The position numbers were made by a program, and so were the translations under genes. 64,000 bases of DNA from Warburgia ugandensis (Eukaryota; Streptophyta; Magnoliopsida; Canellales; Canellaceae): contig CP141127.1 of NCBI GenBank assembly GCA_035236585.1, positions 75,745,495 through 75,809,494 on the forward strand, in the 5' to 3' direction. Under the pieces are notes generated by a model. That model saw only the letters and a program-made list of their open reading frames with translations, had not been told where the DNA came from and did not search any database. Positions 28,111 through 51,117 of this stretch are shown here, in pieces (position 1 is the stretch's first letter; every line of letters begins with the position of its first letter).

Positions 28111-29290
28111 TCTAAATAAAATTGGATCTTTGGATGGAAATGGAAGGTGAAGATCTTTTCTCCTTAGGATTTTACTTTGAATTCTCATGGTAGGGTTTGT
28201 AGCTTTCATCTACATCATTCTTATCCACTGGATCATGCTTCATCCTAGCTTGGATAAAATTTTATTGAAGTTCCCTTATCCAGAAAGATCTCTTTTATAT
28301 CTCTTCTTCTCTCCACCATTGAATTAGCATGTCTTAGAGTGGATAACTTAGATTCTTTTGAGATTTCCTTATCCACTCTCAGTTTCTCCTTTATTTTCTC
28401 CTAGCCCACATTTATTTTCTTTGACCAATAAGCTTTAAGAAGAAGTTAATGTCTCCACTTGCGGAGTGGGATGTTTTTCTCCAAAAAATAAGGTGAGTAG
28501 CCCACCGAAAATCTCCAACAATGGGCTTGGTTTTGATCGTAGCCTTTGAATGCTTGAAAAGTAAGGGTGATTGTTGACTGTAGATTTCCCATAAATTGTT
28601 CTATCTTCACCTCCTTTATTTTCTCCACCTTTCTTCCTTATTATTCTCATGTAAAAATGTGGAATTAAGTCTGACTCATCACCTTACATGGAAAAAATCA
28701 TGTGGCTCCTTGGTGGTCCCATCTTGAAATTAAGTAAGAGAGAGTGGGTGGAAGAGGTCTTCATGTAGACCCTGGTCTTTGACTTATTTTGTTTTAGAAA
28801 AGCTCTTATTATATGTTTATCCATTGCATATGTTTTGAGCTTCCCTTATAAACTTCCTAAGGTGGTAGGATGGTTGCATGCAAGCATGGAAGTTTTGTCA
28901 ACTTTCCTTTTGATAAGAACATCCTACTATAGTATGAATAAGGTGGGTCTTTCACTTAGGGTTTTTACTGTTTTGACTTTAATAATAGCACCCAGTTACT
29001 ATTTTGATACTCCCAAACTTCACATTTGGCATGTGGTCCCATGATATAGCTTGGACTCTAAACTTGCTCTTTTAGGGTTACAATTGTCAAATTTGTGCAT
29101 TTTTTTTTCATTTGTATCCTAAACCTGCAAAATGTATTGTTTAAGTTATTTTTGGGGATAAAACTCACTAAATATAAAGGCATGTGTAATATTTCTATAT
29201 ATATCACATCACTTTCCCAAAGCTAGCTTCACTTTCCATGTCAATATCCTCAGTCTACTCTCTATCAGGTCCACTAGTCTTCATGTCATC
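28111..29290. other. Unassigned AT-rich sequence
   Basis: No gene, terminal repeat or family signature could be recognised. It may still contain the 5' part of the minus-strand LTR. Confidence 0.4.
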
Positions 29291-29299
29291 TTTGATACT

Positions 29300-29870
29300 T
29301 TTGTATACATTCGTCTAGAAGATATCATCATCATCATCATTATGTGTGTCATCTTCATCAGAATCTATAAAATTAGATAACTTCATACTATCATCATGTT
29401 GATCCTCTACGTCATCATCAACCATACATCCTTTATCTTCTTCACCAACATTAGTACCATCATCTTCATCCTCATTAGGTGGGCCATCAACTACAATTTG
29501 CAAAGATGTCAATGTCAAGGGAGCTATAGTCATCAATACCTTGGCACAATCAACATTATGCTCAACATATATCCCAATTCACCCTAATCTTTAGGTAAAT
29601 CCTCAACCATTGTCAATATATCAATCTCATATGACAGACTGTACCCTTTCAAAATCTACTGCCACTTCATTATACTTGTAATACAATGTTCTCACATTTT
29701 TGTACTCCTTGCTTTCTACAAACCTAACCAAATCAATCAGTGAAAGATTATCTAGATCTTGCTTCTCTTCTACTACTTGTTTTCTTCCAATGCATCTCAA
29801 ACAAGGACTACTAACAAAGGTCTTACCAATGTATGACCATTTTCAGTGAACCCATACCTACACCACAGAA
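29300..29870 (-). pseudogene. Possible MULE (Mutator-like) transposase N-terminal relic
   Basis: On the minus strand a segment around 29790-29650 reads SLIDLVRFVE, then NVRTLYYKYNEV, which resembles the PB1-like N-terminal domain found ahead of many plant Mutator-type transposases. It is followed by a strongly acidic stretch (29536-29315) with EDEDDG and DDDVEDQHDD, as is common between that domain and the transposase core. Stops separate the two parts. No transposase core or zinc finger was seen, and no terminal inverted repeats, so the call is tentative. Confidence 0.35.
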
Positions 29871-31079
29871 GTGTAAAACACACAAATATACATGTACATA
29901 ATAAAATAGAGGATTCAAATAATAAACTACAACATAAAAACTGTAAAAGCACAATACACTATAAAATTAACTCAATATAGAAATAACCACATATAGCATA
30001 TACTATAGTAAAAAATAGTAATACAATTATAAAGTAGTAATCACTCCTATTAGGTAGTAATATAATTGCAACCCATACTTACGCTGACATACAAAATTGG
30101 TAGAAAACCCAAAGAAACCTCAGTATACAAGCCAAGTTGACCAAAGTGGATCAATTCCAATATCTGATTAATAAATTAAGCAAAAGTAAGCAATCAACAC
30201 TAGTGCATATAGATAGTCAAAATCCATAATTAAATAAACCCAAATGGGCCTCGATAATCCAAATCAACAACTTTTCAATTAGTTGACCACTATGCCATAG
30301 TCGAAAGTCCAAATCTAGGTGAACACAAGGGTGCTAAACTGACAGACCAAAAAAACCCCAAAATAAACCCCTAATAAATATTGTACAAGCCAAGAAGAAG
30401 AAAAATCTCCAAAATTTTCACCCTAATACATATTATCAAAGTAAAAAAACCTTCTATTGGGGTAGAAATGTTCACCTTTTACTTGCAACAGACGCAAGGC
30501 AACAGACAAGAAAAGTTGCCGGACAGGACCAAGTTCACTGCTAGTTGAAAGGAAGAAGGGTCCTTTTCATTTTTTGTTGATCGTCAAGAGGACCAATTTT
30601 ATGCATTTCCAATTTTCTTACTCACACTAAAACATAGATAAAGGAAATGATAAAATAAAACAAAAAAATAAATAAATTTTAATCACTGGTAGGCCCAAAA
30701 TTCCTATCCCTTACTAACAAGAGACAAAATTCTAACGTTGAAGGGGTCTCTGTTTAAAAATGTGGTAGTTCAGTGTAGGTCCATGCATTTTTTTTTCTCT
30801 TCTTACTATATAAGATGATTTGTCTTCTAAAAAATTATATGTAAATGCTTTTGTAATAAGCATATCCAGTGGCCTTTTATTTTGTTTGTCGATTTAAAGG
30901 TAGGACTGTCCATTTAGGTCAATGTTAGTGAATGGCTCATCAATTTGTAAGAATAAAGGAAGTGGCTTCTGCTGTGTTAAGTGGTGTCAAACGGGCAGGT
31001 TTGGGGGTCATTGCTGATTGTGGATCAAATGGGTATAGATAGGATTATCTATTTCTTCAATGGGTGATAAATTGCCTAT
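29871..31079. other. Unassigned AT-rich sequence
   Basis: No supported feature. Short frames here look random. It may be further MULE-derived or other decayed transposon sequence. Confidence 0.4.
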
Positions 31080-31190
31080 CCCATCTAATCACTGGATCAA
31101 GGGTTTTAATTACACTATAATTTGTTTGAGTGTCCGCCCCTTTTTTGGACCCTGCGGGAGTTTCTTGCACCGAGGCTGCTCTTTTAGTCT
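31080..31190 (+). mobile_element. Au-like SINE 3' remnant
   Basis: GGACCCTGCGGGAG followed by TGCACCGAGGCTGCTCTTTT at about 31147-31182 resembles the 3' half of the angiosperm Au SINE, which ends with a GCGGGAG ... GTGCACCGGG(C/T)TGCCCTTTT sequence. The tRNA-related 5' part is not recognisable. Confidence 0.55.
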
Positions 31191-31834
31191 ATTATAACGT
31201 GATAGGAAAGACATGCACCAGATACCATGCTAGTAAAAGTTTTTTCAATTGATACCCACCACTAAAAAACGAAGATCAAAATTCAAAGGAAATCTTCGAT
31301 GTAAGTCTGGACTTCTTTTAATTGGGCCCATTGATGTAACGACCGACTTAAACATTCCCGAGGAAAAAAGCTTTTTCCTGTGAATTTTCAGTTCTTAGCA
31401 CCTGCTTGTAGGAGGCAATTGAAACATCTTTGCTGCAACATGACTGAACCCACCAAATTGTCTGGGTCCCAACCTGGAATTAATTAGTATCCACTTTGTT
31501 CTAGCAAGATAAAATTACAACTAACCCACAAGCACTTCTAGTTAGTGCCTAATTAGATGGGGCCTTTACTAACAGCCAAGCCAACCATACATATCTATGA
31601 TCCTAAAATCTTTCATCTTGGCTGTCTATCTTATCAATCGATGAATTACATCTAACCCTACATGTGTTAGTATGGGTAGGACCATCTATTTAGAAGACTT
31701 ACCTACGAGACTTCCATGGTATAAATCAACATCTGACCCTACATCTGATTTTAGCTGCAACTATATATACGTGGATTTAGCCAAAACACATGCAAGCCAT
31801 AGTATTTTTACGTGTCAAACAATTATTCTGGGCA

Positions 31835-32035
31835 CAAGAGTTGAGTTGTTACGGTCTGACCTAAAGGTCACGAGTTCGAGGCGTTAAAACAACCTCTTAT
31901 AAAATATAAGGTAAAGCTGTATCGGGTTCGAGGCGTTAAAACAACCTCTTATAAAATACAAGGTAAAGCTGTACCTATAAACCCTTTGTAATCTACCTCT
32001 TCTATGAGGTTGCTTTATATTCCAGACCGCCCTTT
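31835..32035 (+). mobile_element. Au-like SINE with internal duplication
   Basis: It has the tRNA-like B-box region GGTCACGAGTTCGAGGCG, then ACAACCTCTT and AAGGTAAAGCTGTACCTA, in the order of the Au SINE, an RNA polymerase III-type short retroposon. The block from the B box to AAGGTAAAGCTG is present twice in tandem, 52 bases apart. The 3' end is diverged. Confidence 0.6.
31874..31977 (+). repeat. 52-bp tandem duplication within the SINE
   Basis: GTTCGAGGCGTTAAAACAAC begins at 31874 and again at 31926. The two units differ at only a few positions. Confidence 0.9.
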
Positions 32036-32479
32036 TAAACAGCTGTGCTAAGCAGGTCGCTGCAAAGTTATAGGTTAAACGGCTTATCCCTTTTGTAAAT
32101 GGATTATCAACCATTAACCCATGACCAGGTCCCGGCCAAAACTGAGACTTTTGCTTTCACGTCAGTTAGGTTTTTCTCCTTTACTCAAAAGGAAGTCTAA
32201 ATTCAGGTCCTCAAATTGCTCCGTTAAACCAAAATATGTTGTGGATGGGGTATAGCCTTAGTGCACATGTAGGAAGATTAGTGGGGATAGGGTTTGCTTG
32301 CCTGCCACGCTGGTCAAATAACTTCCCGTGTAGGGCGGTAGCGCACATATCAACGGCCGCGCATACCCAAGATGTATCTGATCAGACGGGTAACCGTGCA
32401 CCCGTCCCTCCTCTCTAGTGAGAACTCTTCTCCCCGTTGATGGTCACAGATGCCACACCGCAGAGCTCCATCTCTCTCG
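32036..32479 (+). promoter_or_regulatory. Probable promoter region of the ZNF830-like gene
   Basis: This stretch is less AT-rich than its surroundings and precedes a likely 5' non-coding exon with a pyrimidine-rich leader. No clear TATA box is visible. The assignment rests on position only. Confidence 0.3.
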
Positions 32480-32787
32480 GAATGAATGATCTCAACAGCA
32501 TATAGCTACCTGCTCGGAGAAGGAATCAACACTCAAACAAACACAGAGAAACACGTACGACGGTGACGACATGTCAAATCCTTCTTCTTCTCTATCTGTC
32601 ACTCTCTGTCTCTCTTTTCTCAGCTTCCTCTGGTTTGTTTCTCTCGTTTTCCGTGTTCTTGCTTTCTCTGTGTTTCGAAAGGAACTCCCCAATTCGGAGA
32701 CCACAGAGAATAGAATTGAGGGCAGACCCTGATTGCTTCCGATTACCCATGTGAAGTTTTTGTCTATAGATTGCTATCTGTCTACAG
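32480..32787 (+). other. Candidate non-coding first exon of the ZNF830-like gene
   Basis: A pyrimidine-rich leader (CTTCTTCTTCTC, then CTCTCTGTCTCTC, 32581-32620) is typical of plant 5' untranslated regions. A good donor, CTACAG/GTAAAA, occurs at 32787/32788. The next supported exon on this strand is the coding exon at 39073, so the exon would be joined across about 6.3 kb. Transcript evidence would be decisive. Confidence 0.35.
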
Positions 32788-33775
32788 GTAAAACAACAGA
32801 ACTGAAACCCTAACTTTTTGGTTTGAAAGATAAACAGATTGATTGGGTATCAGCTTTCTCTATCTTCTTTTATTATTGATTTTTGGTTCAGATTGCATCG
32901 ACTTTTAGGTTGACATCTGAAATTGTTAATTTTTGTTGCTGTAGACTTGTATGAGTACAGATGCATTTTATGGTTGGGCAAAATTTGTGTTGAAATGTTA
33001 TAGTGATGTTGTTCATCTTATTTACTAGTTCTGCTGGCCGTTTCTTATTATAAGATTTTATATTTTGTGTGAGTAATTCTACTGAGTTTCCCTTACTAGG
33101 GCAAGGGGGCTTGTCTTTCTATGTAGAATTGATATTTGACGGCCTCTCTTATGTTTTTTTATTTTTATGGCTTAACTAAATAATTATTTCTATCTCCTCA
33201 TTTCAGTGTTCGGTTTACATTTCCGTATTTTGTCTTCTAATTATATTTTTCCATCTTTTGCTAGCTTAGGTACCTTGAAAAAAAAGAAAAATTCGCCTTT
33301 GAGTGAGAAAGCAGTGAAATTGCCAGAAAGAGAACCGGCTTCGAGCATCCTTCTATGCTGTCAATCCATTCCACTGGGTTGAACTTCTTACTCTGGTTTC
33401 AGTTTTACATTTCTTCTCATGTTATGTATTTTAAGGTTTAGTAAGGGCTGGAACCTTCCCTCTGTGCAAAAATTTATGTATGCTACTGTTATTTTTGCTG
33501 GTGCAATTGTTTCCTTTTGAGTATCTGTAGTAATTATCAAAATTGTCACCCTTATTTCTAATTTATATGCCTGACTCATGGAATATCATAGTCTTGATCT
33601 TAGGTTACAGTACTTATTGGATCCGTACTGAAAGAAACTAGACTTATGATCGGAATGACATATGCTTTATTAGAAATCTGTGTTTTGAGAGATTGAATCT
33701 ATCTTGCCCGAAGTGTCTTTACTTTTAAACTGAAAAACTGATCCGTGCTACTGCACAAAAAATGGTTCCATTCAA

Positions 33776-33990
33776 TATGCAGTTTAAAAGAGGCTGCATA
33801 CAAACAAGAGAGGGACATACATTCTGCTCTCATAAGATAGATTTATATTATATAAATACTGTACATTTTGTTGTTTTATGAGGACTACATTATGAAGGTA
33901 CACGTAATGCAGAAATGCTGTAACAGAAACAGCACAGAGAGACTTGTACAGGTATATCTCTTAGAAATATGATACTTAAACCTTGTCATC
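33776..33990 (+). pseudogene. Decayed duplicate of ZNF830-like coding exon 1 and its downstream flank
   Basis: TTTAAAAGAGGCTGCATACA and the following 60 bases match coding exon 1 from TTGAAAGAGGCTGCACAAAA (39115 onward). The match continues, diverged, into intron 1 (GCAGAAATGCTGTA here, GCAGAACTGCTGTA at about 39250). There is no start codon in place, and the donor is changed from AAGGTAT to AAGATAG, so it is not a working exon. It lies upstream of the real exon, in the presumed 5' intron. Confidence 0.6.
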
Positions 33991-35133
33991 GTGCTTCAAA
34001 ATTTCGGAGGAAGATAGTCCAATTTTTTGCTGACCCTTAATCGGGATAAGCCTTTGATGATGATGATGAGATATTCAAAATTTAGATATGTATTTGTCTG
34101 TAAAAGCAAATGTCTACTTTATTTTTTCTATTTTATCAAAGAAAAACCAAAATAGCAATGCCAACTAGGTCTTTAGATATAAAGATTGTCTGAAGAGGGT
34201 AGGAAAGCAAATACCGAGCTCAATAAAGCTGAAAATGTGGGATGTAGACATTGACCCCAGCAGAGTGGTAAAAGTGGCCACTATCCTAGGCTCCATGTTT
34301 TCAACTACCAGGCTATGAGAGTGTTATTGTGGACCAAGTATCTTCATGGATACTTGCAAGCAAACATTTCTCATATAACATTCAAACAAGGGAATTGTAG
34401 TAGTGAACAATATCATGTACCACAAGCAGAAGCAAGGGTGTTCATATTATCAATCTTGTGTGCTTAGTAGATCATGTGGACTGTTGACCTGGCTTCTTTA
34501 CGAGACTGTGAAACTTTGTTGTTTTATGAGGACTGCTTTATGAAGGAACGCAATGCAGAAATGCTGTTACAGAAACAGCACAGAGAGACTTGTACCAGCA
34601 TATCTCTTACAAATATGATACTTGAACCTTGCCATCATGCTTCAGAATTTCGGAGTAAGATAGTCAAAATTTTAGCCAACCCTTAATGGGGATAAGGCTT
34701 TGATGATGATGATGATAAGATAGTCAAAATTTAGATATGTATTTATCTGTAAAAGCAAATTTCTATTTTATCAAGAAAAACCAAAATAGCAATGCCAACT
34801 AGGTGTTTAGATATAAAGATTGTCTGAAGAGGGTAGGAACGCAAATACCAAGCTCAACCAAGCTGAAAATGTATGACATAGACATTGACCCCAGCAGAGT
34901 GGTAAAAGAGGCCACTCTCCCAGGCTCCACGTTTTCAACTACTCGGCTATGAGAGTGTTATTGTGGACTAGGTATCTTCGTGGAAACATTTCTCATATCA
35001 CATACAAACAAGGGAATTGCAGTAGTGCACAGTGTCATGTACCACAAGTAGTAGTAAGGGTGTTCATATTATCAATCTTGTGTGCTTAGTAGATCATGTG
35101 GACTATCGACTTGCCTTCTTTACCAGATTGTTC
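33868..35133 (+). repeat. Tandem duplication, two units of about 645 bp
   Basis: Unit 1 begins at 33868 and unit 2 at 34516 with TTGTTGTTTTATGAGGAC (offset 648). They are highly similar along their length. Each unit holds part of the exon-1 duplicate flank and an RTE 3' tail (GGGATAAG then TTGATGATGATGATGA at about 34040-34072 and 34690-34716). Confidence 0.9.
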
Positions 35134-36655
35134 TTGTGAAGGATTGATAAGCCTCTTTCTTCGTAGTTTGGTTGACAAAGTTGTTTAACAAGATTGTAAA
35201 ATCGAAGAAAATGCTAGATGAGTAGAGGAAAAGCTCCGTTGCACAAATTTATAAGAATAGAGGTGGCATATAGAGTTGCAGTAATTATCAAGTCATCAAA
35301 CTTATGAGTCATAACATGAAACTTTAGTAAAGAGTGATTGAGAAGACGCTATGCCATGACAAGTGTATTGGAAAACCATTTTGGTTTCATACTTGAGAGG
35401 TCTATCATGAAAGCTATTTTCTTATTTAAAGAATAGATAGAGAAATATAGGGAAATGCCATGACAAGTGTATTGGAAAACCATTTTGGTTTCATACCTGG
35501 GAGGTCTATCATGGAAGCTATTTTCTTATTTAGAGAATAGATAGAGAAATATAGGGAAAAGAGGAAAGACCTTTACATGGCCTTCACTGACTTAGAAAAA
35601 GCTTATGATAGGGTCAATAGAGAGTTAATATGGTAAGTGTTGGGTGAAAAAGGGATTTTACTTGGGTATATAAACATAGTTAAGAATATGTATGAGGAAG
35701 TGGTAACAAACGTTAGGACCATTAACAGAGAAGCCGGTGATTTTCCTATCACTATAAGATTACACCAAAGATCGGCGCTGAGCCCGTACCTTTTCACCTT
35801 GGTTATGGATGAAGTAACAAAACATCTGCATGAGGAGTTTTCATGTTTCATGTTATTTATGGATGATATAGTTTTGATTGATAAGATAAGGGAGGGTGTA
35901 AACACAAAGCTAGAGTTATGAAGAGATGCATTAGAATATAAAGGATTTAGAATTAGTTGAACTAAGACAGATTATGTAGAATGCAAATTTAGCAAGAAGA
36001 GGAGCTGGAGTGGAGCACCAGTAAAGATTGATAACCAAGAAGTCCCCAAAAAGAACACTTTTGATTCTTGGGATTGATAATTCATGGGAGCGGAGAGATT
36101 GAGAGGGAGATTACTCAAAGAATCCAAGTGGTTTGGAAAAAATGGAGATGCACTTTTGAAGTTTTGTGTGATCAGAAGGTGCCACTCAAACTAAAAGGAA
36201 CATTCTATAGGATGGCTTTAAGGTTGGCCATGTTCTATGAATTAGAGTGTTGAGCAGTTAAGGAACAATATGTACGTAGGATGAGCGTCACCGAAATGTG
36301 GATGTTGAGATGGATCAGTAGCAATACAAAAAAGGATAGAATTGGAACTGAAAACATTAGAGGAAACTTAGGAGTAGCATCAATAGGTAATAAGATGAGG
36401 GAGATTATACTTAGATGGTTTGGACATGTTCAAAGGAGAACAAAAAGGGCAATGGTTAGGAGTGAGGTGATCCAAGTTGAAGGTTTTACAAGGGTAAGAG
36501 GAAGGCCCAAGAGCACCTGGATGGAAATGGTGAAAAAATATTTAAAAACTCTGAGACTAAATGAAGCCATGATACTTAATAGAGGAGAATGGAGGAGCAA
36601 GATTCATGTGACTAACCCCTAATCGGGATAAGGCCTTGATGATGATGATGAGGAG
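35134..36655 (+). pseudogene. RTE-clade LINE, 5'-truncated copy 1 (reverse transcriptase)
   Basis: A non-LTR retrotransposon reverse transcriptase with broken frames. Visible in order: FGFIPGRS-like sequence, AFTDLEKAYDRV (about 35582-35620), the block LHQRSALSPYLFTLVMDEV (usual Q-G-S/D-P-L motif, with G changed to R), MDDIVLIDKIREGVN in place of the (Y/F)ADD catalytic box, then the C-terminal region MLRWIS ... IRGNLGVASIGNKMRE and LRWFGHVQRR (36281-36622). It ends with CGGGATAAGG and a (GATGAT)n tail at about 36630-36655, as in plant RTE elements. A 104-bp tandem duplication lies at 35351-35560. Confidence 0.88.
35351..35560 (+). repeat. 104-bp tandem duplication inside RTE copy 1
   Basis: ATGCCATGACAAGTGTATTG starts at 35351 and again at 35455. 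The duplicated segment covers the FGFIPGRS-like region before the AFTDLEKAYD block, and would break any protein. Confidence 0.9.
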
Positions 36656-38660
36656 GAAGTAGTAATAAATGTTAGGACCACTAGCAGAGAGATCGATGAT
36701 TTTCTATCACTACAAGATTGCACCAAGGATCGGCATTGAGCCTGTACCTTTTCAAGTTTGTTATAGATGAGTTATCAAAACATCTACACGAGGAGATTCC
36801 ATATTATTTATAGATGATATAGTTTTGATTGGTAAGACGAGAGGGTGTAAACACAAAGCTAGAGTTATAGAGGGATGTTATAAAGCCTAAATGATTTAAG
36901 ATTAATGAACTAAGACAAAGTATATGGAATGCAATTTTATTAATGTAGTATATGGAATGCAATTTTATCAAGGAGAGGAGTGAGAGTGAAGCACAAGTAA
37001 AGATTATTAACTAAGAAGTCTCTCAAAAAGACTATTTTCGATACTTGGGATTAATAATTCATGAGAGCATAGAGATTGAGAGGATGTTATCTAGAGAATC
37101 CAAATAGGTTGGAACAAATGGAGATTTGCCTTTGGAGTTTTGTGTGATCGGCAAGTGCCACTCAAACTAAAAGGAAAGGAAAATTCTGTAGGATGGTTGT
37201 AAGGCCGGCCATGCTTTATAGTTTAGGTGTTAGGTAGTTAGAAATAACATGTACATAAGATGAGCATAGTCGAAATGATGGTGTTGAGATAGATGAGTTG
37301 CAAGATAAAAAACGATAGTATTAGAAATGAAAACATTAGAGGAAACTTACGAGCATCACCAATAGGTATCAAGATGAGGGAGGGTAGACTTACATGGTTT
37401 AGACATGTCCAATGGAGACTGAAACAACACAGATTAGAAGGAGTGAGTTGATCCAAGTCAAATGCTCTAAAAAGCAAGGGGAAGGCCCAAAAGAATGTGG
37501 ATAGAAGTGGTAAGCTATGTAGTTGCAAGCGCACCCAGGCCCAAAGGGTGGGACTTGAGCCTAGAAGGACTAGGCAAGCCTAGTCATGAGACTAGTTCCC
37601 AAGGTGGAAAATTAAATAATTAAAATTCAAAATAAGCCCTAAAAATTACAAAACAACTAAAAACATAAGAATATAAAGATATGAACAAATACTAGTCAAA
37701 TGAGTGAAGTTGAATCCATAAATAACAGTACTGTATTTCATGAATTTTAGAAGAAATTAACAAAAAAATTAAAAAAATGCAAAATATGAAAACAATGATA
37801 AGGAATTGTCATTTTCAGCATTACAATGGAAACATTTAGACATTTATTACATATACAAAAAGAATATAAAAATTGTAGTGTATTTCACAGTTTTTGCTGA
37901 AAAATAATGAAAAAGGAGACAAAAAAAATGAAAGAAGACCATGGAGTTGTGGTTCTTAGCAATATAATGGTAACTTATGGATGTATTTTGCAAAAAAAAA
38001 GGTGATGCATTTCACAAATTTTAGTAAAAAAAATACAGGAAACTAAAAAAACAATGCATAATACATTAAATCTATAAAAATAAATGGAAAGGATGAAATG
38101 GAGTTTTCGTTTTTAACATTAGAGTGTAAATATGTTAAGATTTCAAACAAAAATGAAAAAACAACATTGTTTTTACTTCTTTTATTTATTTATTTATTTA
38201 TTTATTATTATTATTTTTTTTTAGAAAAAGGATAATAGCAAAAAACCCAAAATAAATCCACTGATTCTTACCTTTAATCACTTCAAGTAGGCTTCAATCA
38301 ATGATGGAAGATGAGGATTGTCGCAAGAAGCAAAAAGAAAGTCTGGGAAGAAAAAGAAAAGAAGAAATGGAGAAACGAGGGTTTTAAGTGACTTACGGTG
38401 CACCTAGAATTAGGGGCACAGAAGGCGCAACAAGTTCCATTGTGCCTTATGCCCTTTGCGCCTACCCATAGTCTAGTCTCAAGGGTGCACCTTTTTGCAT
38501 TGCGTGACTAGTCGTGCCAGTGACTACATAGGTGGTGAGAAAATATTTAAAAACTTTTGAACTAAATGAAGCCATGACACTTAATAGAGGGGAATGGAGG
38601 AACAAGATTGGTGTGGCCGACCCCCATCGGGAGAAGGCCTAGATGATGATGATGGTGATA
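36656..38660 (+). pseudogene. RTE-clade LINE copy 2, 5'-truncated and interrupted
   Basis: It begins directly after the tail of copy 1, inside the reverse-transcriptase region (GGAAGTAGTAATAAATGTTAGG, compare 35696 onward). It runs to 37514, is interrupted by a DNA transposon at 37515-38531, and resumes at 38532 to a tail with CATCGGGAGAAGG and GATGATGATG at about 38622-38655. Many stops and deletions are present. It is closely related to copy 1 but independently decayed. Confidence 0.85.
37515..38531. mobile_element. hAT-like non-autonomous DNA transposon
   Basis: 1017 bp with terminal inverted repeats CTATGTAGT...ACTACATAG (nine perfect bases, then partial). It is flanked by 8-bp duplications GTGGTAAG (37507-37514) and GTGGTGAG (38532-38539), one mismatch. 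Removing the element and one duplicate gives a sequence matching RTE copy 1 at about 36519-36551 without a gap, which is an empty-site proof of insertion. There is no coding capacity. An 8-bp duplication is the hallmark of hAT elements. Confidence 0.82.
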
Positions 38661-39072
38661 ATATGCTTCTTTCTTGAACATCCTCTCTTTCAACTTTCCA
38701 AATCATATTGTTCTTTTTTTTTTCCTTTTGGTATTGGATTCTATTAACCATATCTTCTTTTGCTATAGGATTCTGCCATTCATATCTTCTAATATATACC
38801 ATAATATCCTTCTTGTTTGTATTTTCTCTACCTTCCTTTTCTTTCTTGATTTGTCATATATGATATTTTTGATGTTTCCTTAAAGGTACAATTTTTCTAG
38901 ATCTTGGATTGTAAGAAGATAAAGCTCTGATCTGTTTCAAATATACTTGGTTGCAGACGTGCATATCAAAGGGGGGAAGTCTACAATTTGAAATATGTTT
39001 GGTCACAAATATGCCTCATGATAGGTGGAATTCAACTTACTTGGAGGTGTGTTTAGAGTGACACTGCAACTG
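38661..39072 (+). other. End of presumed 5' intron and short 5' untranslated sequence
   Basis: AT- and pyrimidine-rich. Possible splice acceptors before the start codon are TGTGTTTAG (ending 39057) and TTGGTTGCAG (ending about 38958). No other feature was seen. Confidence 0.35.
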
Positions 39073-50757
<11,685 letters not shown>

Positions 50758-50867
50758 CCACCACTTCGGACTTTTGCGCATTATTTCTGTTGAGGCGGAG
50801 TTTGATATCAAGTGTAAATTTGTTCAATTAGATAAAATTTTGGATGTCATCAAAACCATATTTCTAA

Positions 50868-51114
50868 CAGGGTGTTAGTGGTGCTTTTGGGATGGGATGG
50901 GATGGGATGGGCCATATCACTGTTAGTGGTGCTTGAAATGAGTTGAGATGAAAATTAATCATCTCAGCTCACTGTTGAGTTGAATTTTCAATCAGCTTAC
51001 TTCATGTCATGCTAAATTTGTGTCATCTGAAACCAGCTCAAGTCATTTCAAGGTGGATTACATGTCATTCATCTCTAGCCAGCTCACTTCATCTGAAGCA
51101 CCACTAACGCCCTG
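50868..51114. mobile_element. Tourist-like MITE just downstream of the ZNF830-like stop
   Basis: 247 bp with terminal inverted repeats CAGGGTGTTAGTGGTGCTT and AAGCACCACTAACGCCCTG (one mismatch), flanked by TAA on both sides (50865-50867, 51115-51117). A 3-bp TWA duplication is typical of PIF/Harbinger-derived MITEs. It starts 111 bases after the stop codon, so it probably lies in the 3' untranslated region or polyadenylation zone. Confidence 0.88.
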
Positions 51115-51117
51115 TAA

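Noticed and set aside
29315..29536. Acidic 73-codon frame as an independent small protein gene
   Set aside because: No start context, and decayed transposase-like sequence lies directly upstream; better seen as part of a possible MULE relic.
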